This document shows positions 1 to 13,240 of a stretch of DNA of 64,000 bases, piece by piece (position 1 is the stretch's first letter; every line of letters starts with the position of its first letter). Below the pieces are notes generated by a model that saw only the letters and a program-made list of their open reading frames with translations, was not told the origin of the DNA and made no database searches. The position numbers were made by a program, and so were the translations under genes. Source of the DNA: Salminus brasiliensis (taxonomy: Eukaryota > Chordata > Actinopteri > Characiformes > Bryconidae); contig NC_132900.1 of NCBI RefSeq assembly GCF_030463535.1, forward strand, positions 31,767,742 to 31,831,741, given 5' to 3'.

Positions 1-74
1 GCCATTTTAATAATATTACAATTCCTCCACTTTTGCTATTGGAAGTCCAACCCCCTTCTTCTGTGACCCTTCAG

Positions 75-1488
75 AACACGTCGTTCCCAGCGGAGGTGAA
101 AGACCTGACGAAGCGAATCCGCACTGTCCTGATGGCCACCTCGCAGATGAAGGAGCACGAGAAGGATCCTGAGATGTTGGTGGACCTGCAGTACAGCCTG
201 GCTAACTCCTACGCCAGCACCCCCGAGCTCCGGCGCACCTGGCTAGAGAGCATGGCCAAAATCCACGTCCGCAGTGGAGACCTGTCCGAGGTAGGAGTTA
301 GCCAAGAACCGCCGTGTATCCAGTAATGCATAAAACAGTTGGTGAAAGAGGCCCAGTGCACCCAAATTACCACCTACATGCTTTTAGAGGATCACCTAGC
401 AGTCAGTGTTGGTCAGTGTGGTCACTCCACCCTTTGATTTGTGTCAGATAGATTTAATATTCCAGTTTTAAGAGTTTTATTGTTGAATGCAAATTTTTAC
501 TTCACTAATCCTCCTCTCACACACGACTGTTGAAGCTATCTAGCTCAAACTGAGGGTCTGTAAATATCTAATGGATTAAACTCAGAGGAGAATCTCAGGT
601 CACCTCACACTAGTGCCCCTGTTAGGTGACCGCAGTCCTGGGGGGAGGTCTTTACCTCATTGGCCGGACAGCTAAACAAGGCGCTGCATCAGAATTCAGA
701 TTTATTTACCTTTTTATTTAATAATTCCCTTTTTCTTTTATTTGTTACTTTAGCTTATTAATTTCTTCAGAAGATTTTATTTATTTTTATTGTATCTGCT
801 TACTGGTTAAATCTTGATTTATTTTTCTATTATCCTGATTGTTTTTAGGTTCTTAATTTAGGTTAACTTAGGTTCTTGTTTATTTACCTCTGTTGATTTT
901 ATGTATTTATTTATTTATTTTAAATCTTTCAGCTACACTGAAAATAAGGGTCGCTCTCAGTGTGCTGTCTGAGTGAAAGTAAAGGCTGATTGATTCTCAG
1001 AGCGCCCCCCTGAGGTGGTCTAAGCACGCAGGTCTTTGGGAGCTTTTCTGTCTGTATTTTTATGTGACTCTTGTCTTGTCGCTCTTCTTTTTAGGCTGCC
1101 ATGTGCTACATCCACATCTCTGCCCTCATAGCGGAGTCACTGAAGAGGAGAGGTGAGCTCCCCCTGCTGGCTACAATCATCCATGCACTGCCTGTTAGAA
1201 GCTCACGACATTTCTGCTTCTAGAAGCATAATCTCCTGCTGTGGAGCTTTTCTGCGTGTTCTCCAGTGAACTGACCTGCCTCGACCTGCCTTGACCTGCC
1301 TCATTTCCTCTTCCTCTGCCTGCCTATTGCCGTAATATGTACAGTATTATTGATAACGAGGCTCGTTGCTGTGATTAGGCTTGATCTGGCTTTTGCATGT
1401 GTGCATGCTTATATAGTCGTGATTTGGCATGATTTATAATTCAGCATGGCTTCGAGGATCCCACCTCCTCTCTCCCTCTCTCTATCTA

Positions 1489-1525
<37 letters not shown>

Positions 1526-4500
1526 GCTGTCGCGTCTTGCCCGTAGAGCATGCGCTAAGTTGAGTAGTTGAGAGCCCGACCGATGTAAGTGAACATGAGT
1601 TAAACCTCCTGCCCCTTTATAATCACAGGTTATTGGAAGCCTGAAAAGGCGCGGATCTCAAGTGCTGGCACGGAGGAGCCTAATGTAATTAACTGTTGCC
1701 CTTTACTAACCCCCCGGGAAGGAGAAAGTGAGTGTTCCTCTGCCTCCTTACTGAGAACTGTACACCCCATTGGGGAATTGAGTGTGTTGCACCACCTGGA
1801 CTGGGAGCTAACCAATCTGCTTGAGTTTGAGTAGCGTACAGACGATTAGCAACCGCCATAACAAATGAAGCACCTGCTTATTATACACCTGAGTTTTGAG
1901 TTCACAGGTTTTTATGGTTCATTCTTCCACTAAATTCAAGGAAATGTGTTTCAGCTACACTATATGGACAAAAGTATTGGGACACCTGCTCATTCATACT
2001 ATTTTATTGGCAATACTTCTTCCGTACATGGACAAGACAAGCTGTGCGTGTGTGCATTTGCACATCTGAGTCAGCAAACAGTGCAGCTTTAAGTAGCTGA
2101 ATGCATTCATCAGAAGGGGTGTCCACAAACATTTGGACATGTAGTGTAAACATACACTGAATCAGGTTTGTTCAGATGTTTGGGTAGTGCTGTATTCGGT
2201 ACCGTGGTGGCCTGAGTCAGTGCTACTAATTGATTCATGTGGACGAGTCAGTTTGTAGTTTTGACCAGTTTACTGTTGCTGATTGGCAGCGAACAGATCT
2301 GACTGCTGTTCTACCGAGGTACGGTATGAGAAGGCGAGCACCTGCACTGTATTTGCACTGTATGCATTTAAAGTCGTGTTTGTGATTCAGCTGCATCACG
2401 TGTGTTTGGTCTGAACCTGCTGTGGTTTCTGCTGTGCACAAATACACTGTGTTCAAACTGTGGAACTGTGTGTGCTGGTGTTCACAAACCCACTCGACCA
2501 CCAGTCCTCTCTGTTACCAGTTCATTACACACACACACACCCCTCCCACTGTTATGGCCTCACTATTCCTTTAAAAGCTGAAACAGCATGCTAGCTCCGA
2601 GTCTCAGAGTGATGGTGAACGTCTGTTCAGGTGGTTCAGATTTCTGTGCAGCCGTGATCAGATAATGAATGTTGGAAAACATGATTGAAGGCGGCCTAGA
2701 GTGGAAAACTGTGCTTACCATGGTGCAGTTTAATAACAAGAGAAACTGACTACAGCGTTATTGGTACAGTTCTAAGCCGGGCTAGCCTAGAACATTAACC
2801 AGCCAATAAAAGCAGCCCTCTTTCAGTTTCTTTCGGAGGTAAAATAACAGGGTGGTGAATAGGCTTGTAAAAGCCAACTGCGGGGGGGCTCGGAGTGACT
2901 CAGTGGTCTAAAATGATGCCACCATGGCCCTGTGGTCAAATCTCGAGCCATACAGAGAAAGCACAATTGGCCGTGCTCTCTACGGGTGGGTAGATGGCGC
3001 TCTCTCCCTTCATTCTTTGCACAGGCGTCTGTTAGCTGGTGGGGTGGCGTATCGGAGGAGGCATGTGTTAAGTCTTTATCCTCTTAGTGTCGGGAGAACT
3101 GCTAGTGCTAGGAGTTAGGAAAGGGTGGGATAACTGGCTTTACCAAACTGGGAGGACAAAGGAAAATTGTTGACAAAAAAAAAAGTAACACCAACCAAAG
3201 TCACACACTTAATATTTATACATCACAGAACAGGTAAATGTTCTATTACAAGACTTCTAGACTGAAGTAGACTAGAAATAGTGGAATATGCAAATATATA
3301 TGATAAATATGGTGGATATTCACTATACCTATCGTGTGTTGTACAGTATATTGTGTATTAAACAATGCTAGAGGAAAATATATATATATGTATATATTCA
3401 ATTATTTGATCTATTAATTCTGAAAAAAAACACTTTTAAATAATATCTAATATAATATTTAATAATACACAATGGCTGGACCAGGCTTCTAATGTTATCA
3501 GATATCTAAATGGATACTTTGGCATTACTCAACTCACTTCTGCTGTTCTATGTTGTGATGTGCAGCTTCGTTCAGCATGGGCTGGGCTGCCTTCATGAAC
3601 ATCTCCCCCAACGTACAGGAGGAGGGAGCCATGAAGGAAGACGCTGGCACCCAGGACACACCTTACACTGAGGTAAATCACACTGTTCAGGGACACGTTT
3701 ACCAAAAGCTTCGTAACGCTAAGTACTTCAATAGCTAGTGCTTGAGAATGTTAAATAAAATATGCATATTCCATATTTGAAATCACTGATTTTATAAGAT
3801 ATTTAAAAGTAGATTAAAATCAATAGAAATTCAAATGAAATGTAACAAATATTTAAAAATGTAAGAATTACAGAACTGATCACAACACTGTTGTGTTCTT
3901 TGTTCTGTGTCTGACCTTTAGGACACGCTGGTGGAACAGCTGGAGCTGTGTGTGGATTATCTGTGGAAGTCTGAGAGGCACGAGCTCATAGCTGATATCA
4001 ACAAGCCCGTCATTGCAGTCTTTGAGAAGAGGCGAGACTTCAAGGTGAGAGGTTCATTTCTAGGTGAGCTTTAAGAACCCTTTGAAGATTTCATGGACAT
4101 TTCTGAAATAAACAAGCTGTGTGTGTTTGTGTGTGTTACACAGAGGTTGTCGGAGCTGTACTATGACATTCACCGCTCATACCTGAAGGTGACGGAGGTG
4201 GTGAACTCAGAGAAGCGTCTGTTTGGGCGATATTACCGCGTAGCTTTTTATGGACAGGTGAGTCATACAGTCAGTCTGATGGCCTAATCAAAGCCTGTAA
4301 GAGAGGAAAGCTTTCTTAAATAGTCATCGCTCTTGTGTGTAAAACAAACAAACAAAAAACTAAATTGATTATTGTAGATGAAGTGATATTGCTCAGTCAG
4401 CCAGATAAGTCAAACCTTTTAGAATCAACAATATTATGATCATAATATTAACCTAATAATAATATTCAAACATTAACTTATTAGTTAACTCATCATGCAA

Positions 4501-7500
4501 TGGACAGAAAAGAAACCATGATTTTAGATCTAGGTTGTATCTTACATGACACAAATTTCATAGTTTGTTTAAAAGAGATTTGTTTTTTATATGGTATCCC
4601 ACAAGGCTCTGTTTTAGGGTTGCTATTCTTCCTGTAATTACATACAAATCCCAGTGACTTTGTTTGTTAGACGATCCTGATTTCTTTCTTTATTTCTTTT
4701 TTTAATAAAGGATCCACCTCGCGTATAAATCTTTGCCCTGTGAAATATCCTCCCTGGTCTGTCTGAAACTCTGCAGAACAGTAGCTTTGTTTTTCAGCAC
4801 TACCAATAAGCAAAATCCTACAATTCTGTAATATGTTTAAGAAACCAGAACTGAGTCCCGGCTTGTTGAGTGTTGTTCTGCATTGAGTAGAAGTGCCATG
4901 TCCATGATCTCACTGTTGTTTGGGTGGGTTCGAATAATGGTCAGTAAGGATCATCTCAGACACTAGTTCCTTTAAATCCCTCGTCTGCTTTTTTTTTTCC
5001 CCTTCCTTTTGGTTTTCTGTATCAGGCAGCGGTAAGTCTTCAGTTCTTTCTGTTTACTTCCAGTCTTTTTCTTCCCGTTGCCTCCTCTAAATGACTTAAC
5101 CATCCCACTCTCCCCAAAAGAGCTAATATTTGACTGTTTTTACATACATACATGCATTGTGATGTATGGTATGTAATTACGTATTGCGTTGTATTCTTCC
5201 ACGTGTTTCCTTACACCTAATCCTAAGCATTTCTATGTATGTGGAACAATGACACCGTACCTGTTAAAAATGTAGTTAGTCCAACTTAAAACTCTGTAAT
5301 CAGTTACTGCATCAGTTCGTTAATTTAGTCCAGTCTAAATTATCCTAACTCACTTTTTTTCACTTCTGCATCTCAGTTTAGTCAACAATTAAGCCCCAAA
5401 AATAGTATTTTATCATATCACCCAGCCCTGCTACTCCCCCTCAATCTGTTCACTGTTTATTCCCATCTGCAGGTGGGAGGCCTTCCTATTCTCAGAGATT
5501 CCTAACCATGAGGGGGCTGTGGTGTTGATAGGATTTGAACCTATGATCTCCTGAGTCTCTTAACAAGTAGGCACTCTAGTCGCTCCACTCTAGAGCTGTG
5601 AAGCTGTGTACATTTGAGTCTGAGAAAGAAGAGAAGGTATTATTATTTATTTAATTAGAACTGTGATTTTATGTAGTGTAGTTTCACAGCTCTAGACGGC
5701 CCTTCGATCTAACTGCAGCACAAGTATGAGGAGGTCCTCTGTTCAAATCCTAGCAACACCACAGCACTCAATTGTTAAAAGCCTCCCAGTCTGGGGACGA
5801 TATAACCTGCCAATGAGAATAAACAGTAGAGAAATTGATGACCCGGGGGTCGCAAGTTGGGATTCCAAGATTTCCCCCGTCATCACTCCCAAAGCAATTT
5901 TGGCTGGCCTAGGTGTCTGTACTGGGCCCAGCCTTTTCTTCCAAGCATCTGTAAACAAAATGAGGGGGAGGAGCCACAGACTAAACATACAATAATAATC
6001 CATTTCAGCTGCAACTCATGTACTAATGTTTTTGAGGCTCAGCTTGAGACGTAGAAGTAAAAATAAAAAGTAAAAAATAATGTTAGGAGGACTTTATCAG
6101 TTGCTGCATTGTTTTAAGTTAAGACTGACTTCAAACACAAGAATTCAAGATTTTCAGATAGATCTTAAAGTTTGCTGTTAACCCCTAATTGTGGTTTACT
6201 GTATGCCGTCCTATAATCATTACAGCCCAACTAATAGCAGTGTTACAGGTGTATTAACTGCTTCAACTTACAGGTGATTCTACTCTAATGTGAGAGAAAG
6301 AGTGCTGATGTGCTTCCATCAAAGTAATCACATATTACAACCACACTAAAGAAGCCAAAATGAAGGTTATGTTGAGCTTTCCACAGCATGTCATTGTCAT
6401 TGCTGCCACCTGAGGACAGTGTACACTAAGGTTCAAGCAGGATGGCCCACAGACATACAGATACAGCAGCTCTAACAGTGGTGTACTTGACAGGGCTTCT
6501 TTGAAGAGGAGGAAAATAAGGAGTTTATATACAAGGAGCCGAAGCTGACGGGACTTTCAGAGATTTCTCAGCGTCTTCTCAAACTCTACTCCGACAAGTT
6601 TGGAGCAGACAATGTCAAAATGATCCAAGACTCCAACAAGGTGAGGCTTCTTTACTTACTTGGCCTGTGACTCTTTCTTAGACAAGACACAGACACTCAT
6701 TCACCATTTGTAAGGGAATCTGGCCTCCACCTTTAATCCATCTGTGCAGTAAACACACTTATGCAGTGGGGGCCTTGCTTATAGCCTAACTATCGAACCC
6801 ACAACCCTGTCATTAATAGCCCGATGCTCTGAGCACAGTGCTCTAACCACTTTTACTTTGGTTTGGTCTTCTTTTGGCATCAAAATGAAACAAAGCAGGT
6901 ATCTAGAACCTGTTGAACACAATGTCAAGTAAATTTAAATGTAATTAACCACAGTTTAATTAGGTAACCAATTACATTTTTATATTTTATAAAATGTAAA
7001 AAAAAAAAAAAAAAGAAATATAGCCATACGATTGTAGGCACTGCCACTATGACCTGAGGATCACTGGTTCAAATCCCAGGTCAGCTGGAGTCTATGATGA
7101 TCACTTTATTGGTCATCTGCTGGTGATCATCAGATCTGTTCTCATACAACGGGTCATCATCCCGTTGTATCAGAGCTTGGTACCCGGCCTTGTCTTCTGA
7201 GCACGTTGATTGCCTGGTGACGCAGAATTGATGACCGCTGGAAGAGAAAAAGTGGGTAGTTCAGCATGTGACAGAGAAGGCGTGTGGGTTGGGTAACTTT
7301 TTACCTTTTTAATTTCTAATAATTGTTTCTTCCACGTCCTGATTCAAGACAATGTAATAAGTTAATTGTGTCTATACAGAATAATAACCCTGCAGTTAAT
7401 GTGTTAGATGCTAACTTTCCTTTCACACCTGTTCTTTAAATGTTTGTTTGGGCTCAGGTGAACCCCAAAGACCTAGACCCCAGGTTTGCCTACATCCAGG

Positions 7501-10500
7501 TCACGTACGTGGTGCCCTACTTCGACGAGAAAGAGCAGCAGGAGAAGAAGACGGACTTCGAGCGGCATCACAACATCAACCGCTTCGTGTTTGAGACGCC
7601 CTTCACTCTCTCCGGCAAGAAGCACGGCGATGTGGAGGAGCAGTGCAAGAGACGGACCATACTGACCAGTGAGTTCAGAAATCTGCAAATAACATAGATG
7701 TTTCCATACGTGGTGATTAGAATCTGATAGAAATGATCCTGTTCTCTCATACACCAATCAGCCATAACATTAAAACCATGCACCTAATCTTGGGTACCTA
7801 AACAGCTCTGACACATCAAGGCACAGACTCCACAAGACCTCTGAAGATGTCCTGCTGTGGTATCCGTCACAAAGACTAACCTTAACAGCAGATCCTTTAT
7901 GTCCTGCACATTGTGAGGTGGGAACTCCATGAGACTTGGGTGCCCATGACCCGGTCACTGGTTCACTGATTGTCCTACCTTGGAGCTCTTTTGGTAGGTA
8001 CTGACCACGGCATACTGGGAACACCCCCACACGACCTGCCTGATGTTTTGGAGATGTTCTGACCCAGTCATCGTCTAGAACATCACAATTTGGTTCTTGT
8101 CAAAGTGTATCAGATTCTTATGCCTTTATTTCCTCAAGAACTGTTCATTTGCTGCCTGATATGTAGACCCCTTGACTGGAGCCATCGGAAGTAGATAATC
8201 AATGTTATGGCTGATCAGTGTATGCCTTATCAAATGAGTCCAGACTCATTTATGCTAAAGAGATACTTTATTAATTGTTTAACAGCAAGTTCAACATTCC
8301 CATACCTGAAGAAACGGATCCAGGTGGTAAAGCAGCAGAGCACAGAGATGAACCCCATCGAGGTGGCCATCGACGAGATGAGCCGCAAAGTGTCTGAGCT
8401 GAATCAGCTCTGCAGCATGGCTGAGGTGGACATGATCCGACTGCAGCTCAAGCTACAGGGAAGCGTCAGCGTAAAGGTAACACTCGCCAACATAAACATC
8501 TGTATGGTGTGTCAGTCTTACCGGATTGTGCTGCTGTCCTCTTGAAGTGTCCTTTCAGCCCAAGATTGTAAGAGATTGTAGCTAGTTAGCTTTTCGTCTA
8601 GCCACCGTGTATGGCTGTTTTTCAGAGTCGTACCGGTAAAAATAAGCCAGTTCTGATGTGAGTCTAGCTGCAGTTTTAAGTGTCTGTTTTAAGATTGATG
8701 CCCTTAAACAAGCAGATTTTCTGTTAGAATATTTTGAATAGAATATTTCTTTTAACTTGCAGGTAAACGCAGGACCCATGGCCTACGCCCGAGCCTTTTT
8801 AGAGGAGAAAAATGCCAAGAAGTACCCAGACAACCAGGTCAAGCTGCTCAAAGAGATATTCAGGTACCTTTCTATTCAATACTTACATATGAGAAAATGT
8901 ACAGTGCTGTATTATATGTAGTAGGGTTGTGTATTGGCTAGATCCCAGTTCAGTTCCATCAGCAGCTCACCGGATTTACTTTAATGAGGATTACATAAGC
9001 TTTACTATATGGACAAAAGTATTGGGGCATCTGCTTCATTGTTTCAAGGGTATTATTCTGCTTTTGTTGGAATAATTGTCTCTACTGTCCAGGGAAGAAG
9101 GCATTCTACTTGACTTTAAAGGAGCATTGCTTTGAGGATTTGATTGCATTTAGTGAGGTCAGGATGTATTGGAAGTACTGGATGGAGCTCCACCATCATT
9201 TCTGAGAACAGTTCTTCCACTGCTCCACAGCTCAATGCTGGGGGGTTATATACTCCTCTAGCCCACACCTATGGGTGCAACATAAAGTAGCTAAATGCAT
9301 TCATTAGCAGTGGTGTCCACAAACATTTGGACTTATGCTGGTTGAGAACTGTAAACACTCTGGGCTAACTCAAGGCGAGCTTTCAAAGGGAAGTGCATCG
9401 TGGCTGCATGTACTAAGATTCCTGTCTCTGTCTCCCCCTGCAGGCAGTTTGCAGACGCATGCGGTCAGGCTTTGGACGTGAACGAGCGGTTAATAAAGGA
9501 GGACCAGCTGGAGTACCAGGAGGAGATGAGGGCTCACTATAGAGACATGCTGAACGAGTTGTCGGCTGTTATGAACGAGCAGGTCTGTTAGCTCACTTCT
9601 GCCCTTTCAGCTTCACTGTTGTTCATTTGTACTCTGGAACACTGAGCCATCGACTTCTCCTGTCCAAAGACAAACGCATTCCATCAAAAGTTAGGGGACT
9701 CCCCACAAATTGGTTTACTTAGATAAGGAAAAATACCGGACAAGGTTTTGTTAGAATAAATAGATATTTCTTTAGCGTCAAAGTACAGTTGTATGCCAAA
9801 GATCTGAACAGTCAGGTTCAAATCATCATTATTTTATTTATTTATTTATTTTTAAAGACGTGCAGGACTGGATGTTGTCTTTAACATCAAAGGAATAATC
9901 AGACATAACAGGATATTATTTATTTATAAATAAATAAATGGGAAGATGTTCTGTATGCATGAAATTCTATATACATTATATATTATGAACATTTTACCCC
10001 TTAGATTACAAACTGGTTAAAATAGAGGCACTAGGTGTATTATTGGGTAAAGCTAAACTGGCATTTTCAGCTTCTTTTCAAACACTATTTGCTTACTGGA
10101 AAATAATGGAAAAACATATATATATATATATCTCATTTGCACCTGTCATTTGATCTGAGGTCAAACTAAAATCTTTGCATACAACTGTATCTTCCTTGAG
10201 AGCAGGTTTAGTCTAAATAATGATTTAAATTTGCTTTTCCAAATGATCACACATTATTAAAAGCACACATTGACTCAATGATGTTTTAAGCATCTGTTGC
10301 TTCACCAATCAAGCTTTTTTTTTTTTTTGTCAGTTGTTTCTTCAGGTAAAAGTAAGAAACGTTATTATTAGCAGCACTTTAAGGGGAGCACCACTATGAT
10401 CAGGGTCACTGGTTCGAATCCTCTGGCTTGCCCTTAGAAAATGATCAGATGTGTAAAACCAATGTGTGCTTTTTATAATTTGTAATAGTTTGAAATAGCA

Positions 10501-12391
10501 GAAAAAACAATTTATTCTGGTTTAGTTGTCCCCAAACCAGATCCAGGTGAACCAGAAGTGTCAAGCTGCATTCCTGGAAGACCACAGCACTGTACAGTGT
10601 AGTGTTTCTCCTGCTCAAGCACCACTGATTTAAGGGATCAAAGGCTTCCTAATTAGCTAATGAGTGGAATCAGGTGTTAAAGCAGGAAAAACATTAAACC
10701 ACTATGTTTTGGCCCGGACTGTGTTCCACATGTGGTCTAAAATAGAGCTGTAACATATCCAGATTTTTGATCCGGAGCATGATGGACCTCAACCCTAAAA
10801 CAGTAAGGACTCAAGCATGCCATTTAATCAAATCAGGTTAATGTAATTTACAATACAACCATAATTTATTCATAAGCACCTTTCAAGACATCTGATTATA
10901 GTAATATTAGAACAAAGTACAATTTTAAGGAAAAAAAATTTGCCTATGAATATTTGATCAATTATTTTCAAATCTAAAGTGAAAGACAAGGTCCTGATAA
11001 GTTCAGCTCTAGTCTACACCCTCTTTGCTTTGCACTGTGCAACTTGTGTGTTTTTAAAAGGTATTTAATTGAACTAATTAACCTACTTTTCAAAAGTTAA
11101 AATAATTTTCCCTACAGTGTTTTCATATCTTCAGTCCTGTGCTCATTAAACAAACACTCACCTGTCTGTTGTTTGTTCTGCCTTTTTCTGTCATTCCATC
11201 CCTTCAGCTCTCTAAGAGCAGACGCTCAGCCATCCTCAGCTCCTCTCTCTCTCCACTGCCTCCAAACCTCGTACGTCCACTCTACTGACGAACCATCAGC
11301 TTACCTGTAGATGAGAAAACCCATTTGTTATACTTTTATACATCTCGTCTCACCTGTGAGGCATCTGGCTACGTTCACATTACAGCCATTAGTTCTCTCC
11401 GATGTGAGCTTTCCGTCTTCATTTGTGTTGTAATAGCGGAATCTGGTTGCCTTCCATTACTGTGGTACCAAAAAAAAAAAAAAAAAACGACTAGAAGAGT
11501 ACAGACTCTTTACATGCAACCAAACGACTGAGAAGTAGAAGATCAACAAAAACTTGAAGCTTCTCAACATTTCAACCCTGTAATGTAATGTAGCCTAAAA
11601 AATAAACTGACATTTTATCCAAAACTGATAAACTCTGTTAAAAGTACTATAATTCTGTAATGACAATATTAGCAACATATTTTATTCAACAACAGAATGA
11701 ATATACTGAATGTCAGGGGTGCGCCTGTGCTCTACTAGGCCATACATTGGAGTCATTTACTAAAAATCAATAAATAAATAATTAAGGGGATGAGAACGTT
11801 CATTTATGTGAATGTCATTACACAGGTATTTACCATAGTTCTGATGTCATGGCATTGGGGGGGGGGGGGGGGGGTAGTGGGTGCTTAAGTAGGCCCAAGT
11901 TGAAAGTTAAACTAAAAGGAACAGATTTGGTCACATAGGCTGTTGCTAAATGAGTGTGTGTGTATCTCACACTCACACCTACAACTTAGGCCTACTTGAA
12001 AACAACCCCCCCACATCACAACTATGGTGTATACCCATGTGTTCCCAGTGTGTGGGAGGGGGATAAAATAGTGTCATTATCATCATCAAGAAGTGTCCAA
12101 ACTTTTGACTGATACTTGTTTCTACTTTAGAAAAGTTTGGTTAGTTTTGTGTGGTGGAGCTAAGCCATCAACAATATTGCTAACCATTTAATTGAATAGC
12201 TGAAAAATGATGCCTTAAAAAGGCCCAGCTTCAGCCCAGTCACCAAGGCCTAGGCACACCCCTGCTGTACGATACATGCATTAGGAATGGACCCCATGTT
12301 AAATAATGTGTGTTTGTCTTTTTCTCTTTGCCGTGTAAAGATCCCACATACAAGACAGTCAGGAACGGACCGACCCAACAACACCTTCTGA
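75..12391 (+). CDS. dock10: dock10, 3' part (DOCK-D Rho-GTPase exchange factor, DHR2 domain)
   Basis: C-terminal ~541 codons of a zizimin-type guanine nucleotide exchange factor that activates Rho GTPases (Cdc42/Rac) at membranes. Exons: 75-290, 1095-1152, 1629-1727 (cassette), 3566-3672, 3922-4044, 4144-4257, 5026-5031 (microexon), 6494-6640, 7458-7668, 8286-8476, 8763-8863, 9444-9582, 11208-11270, 12341-12391. All introns are GT-AG and all phases agree. Seen: [19 protein letters not shown] at the start, the DHR2 core ([33 protein letters not shown]), and [15 protein letters not shown], which matches the DOCK9 loop carrying the valine nucleotide sensor. Assigned to DOCK10 rather than DOCK9/11 by residues such as [19 protein letters not shown] and by linkage to cul3. 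The N-terminal PH and DHR1 regions lie left of the window. Introns hold SINE, MITE and fold-back repeats; no other gene was seen in them. Confidence 0.93.
1629..1727 (+). CDS. dock10: dock10 33-codon cassette exon (GYWK exon)
   Basis: Acceptor TCACAG before 1629 and donor GTGAGT after 1727 enclose 99 nt, phase 1 at both ends, so it can be skipped without a frameshift. It encodes G-Y-W-K-x-E-K, then SSAGTEEP and PLLTPREGE, matching the 'GYWK.EK...LLTTP.GG' stretch that follows the ALIAEYLKR helix in mammalian zizimins as I remember it. Skipping would join the codon as G+CT (Ala) in place of A+CT (Thr). It lies in the DHR2 lobe A linker, before FSMGWAAF. Confidence 0.8.
1962..2152. repeat. MITE, 'CACTATATGGACAAAAGTAT' family
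   Basis: Left end CACTATATGGACAAAAGTAT and right end TTTGGACATGTAGTGTA form imperfect terminal inverted repeats with TA flanks, suggesting a Tc1/mariner-type non-autonomous element. Other copies or fragments: 9003-9335, 21640-22095, 25490-25640, 30128-30352, 31335-31500, 36225-36450, 48822-49040, 51263-51640, and single ends at 35725-35750 and 56104-56131. Confidence 0.8.
2880..3185 (+). repeat. tRNA-derived SINE-like element, copy 1
   Basis: Contains GGAGTGACTCAGTGGTCTAA (A-box-like) and TGGTCAAATCTCGAGCC (B-box-like), then the shared body GCTCTCTACGGGTGGGTAGATGG, and an A-rich tail at 3163-3185. The body recurs at 37075-37310. Confidence 0.65.
5026..5031 (+). CDS. dock10: dock10 6-nt microexon (Ala-Ala)
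   Basis: GCAGCG is flanked by a strong pyrimidine tract with CAG on the left and a perfect GTAAGT donor on the right, within the intron separating the exons ending ...AFYGQ and starting GFFEEEE. Phase 0 on both sides, so it would insert Ala-Ala at exactly the place where vertebrate DOCK-D proteins vary (from memory: ...YGQ-AV-GFFEE... and ...GQAAQYQF... isoforms). Inclusion is inferred; no transcript is available. Confidence 0.65.
5450..5833. repeat. fold-back element with tRNA-like arms
   Basis: Arms about 5450-5605 and 5681-5833 are imperfect reverse complements: GTTTATTCCCATCTGCAGG against the inverse of CCAATGAGAATAAAC, and TAGGATTTGAACC against TTCAAATCCTA. The inner part contains a B-box-like TTCAAATCC in each arm. 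A tRNA-derived fold-back; no intact tRNA is present. Lies in the dock10 intron next to the microexon. Confidence 0.7.
7751..8221. repeat. MITE, 'AATCAGCCATAACATT' family
   Basis: Begins ACCAATCAGCCATAACATTA and ends AATGTTATGGCTGATCAGTG, a clear terminal inverted repeat around ~470 bp without ORF. It sits 65 bp before a dock10 acceptor. Relatives: 20340-20622, 37857-38145, and a solo end at about 53140-53222. Confidence 0.8.
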
Positions 12392-13240
12392 TCTGCCAGT
12401 TATCTTCTGGAAACTGCTGCATTTTCGACCCCAAATGGTTTCCTAGCCCTCACCGCCAGAGTTGCTGCCAGTACGGACCTTAACAAACTGTGCAAAACCA
12501 CAATGGAAGCAGGTGGAAAGTTCTGGACGACAGAACCTGTTCTCATTGTCAGAGGTTGAAGTCCTGTGGATGACGCAGACCAGACAGCTGAACTGCTCTG
12601 TTTTTGGTCCTTAAAGGATACACCTTATCCTTTTAAGTACATCCCAGCCTAGACACACACCGCTTATACACACACACACACACACTTCACATATGCCTTC
12701 TCTCCTAGACCCTGTTCCTCTAGAAAACAGTGACCTTAATTAGCTTGAGGTGTGTTCAAACAAGCAAAACCGATTTGTGATCAACTTCTTACAGGGCTTT
12801 TCCATTTACCGCAACCCGTCGTGAATCTTTTATGAGTAGATTGTAAGCTGATTTAGGAATTTTAGGAGTTTTAAGGGCATCATCATCTGTCATTTTTCTA
12901 GTGTCTCTCCGCTAGTCTTGTTGAACACACCTCTAGTTCCTGTATGAATGTAGACTTGTTCAGAATAGCATCGTCGTATCCTAACATTCGCCAGTCCCAG
13001 CGCTCACATTTTGCAAATGGAAAGTTACTGTTTTATAACATTTCTATGACTGATATTGTTATTATTTCCTGTATTGTTTTAAATTGTAAATAAGAATAAT
13101 TAATATTTAAAATGTTTTGTTTTATATATACAAAAAATGTTTTTTTCTTTCGTTTTCGATAAATTAAAAGGAAAAAAATTAAAAAAAAGTTTGGATATTT
13201 ATTAACATTTTACAAATGTTCAACTGAGCCAGAATAAACC
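12392..13240 (+). other. dock10: dock10 3' UTR and polyadenylation signals
   Basis: About 800 nt of AT-rich sequence follow the TGA at 12389-12391. Candidate cleavage signals are ATTAAA at 13163-13168 and AATAAA at 13233-13238. No further ORF with coding character was seen. Confidence 0.5.

Noticed and set aside
5519-5765. Possible tRNA genes
   Set aside because: B-box-like sequence present but no complete cloverleaf; arms of a fold-back repeat.
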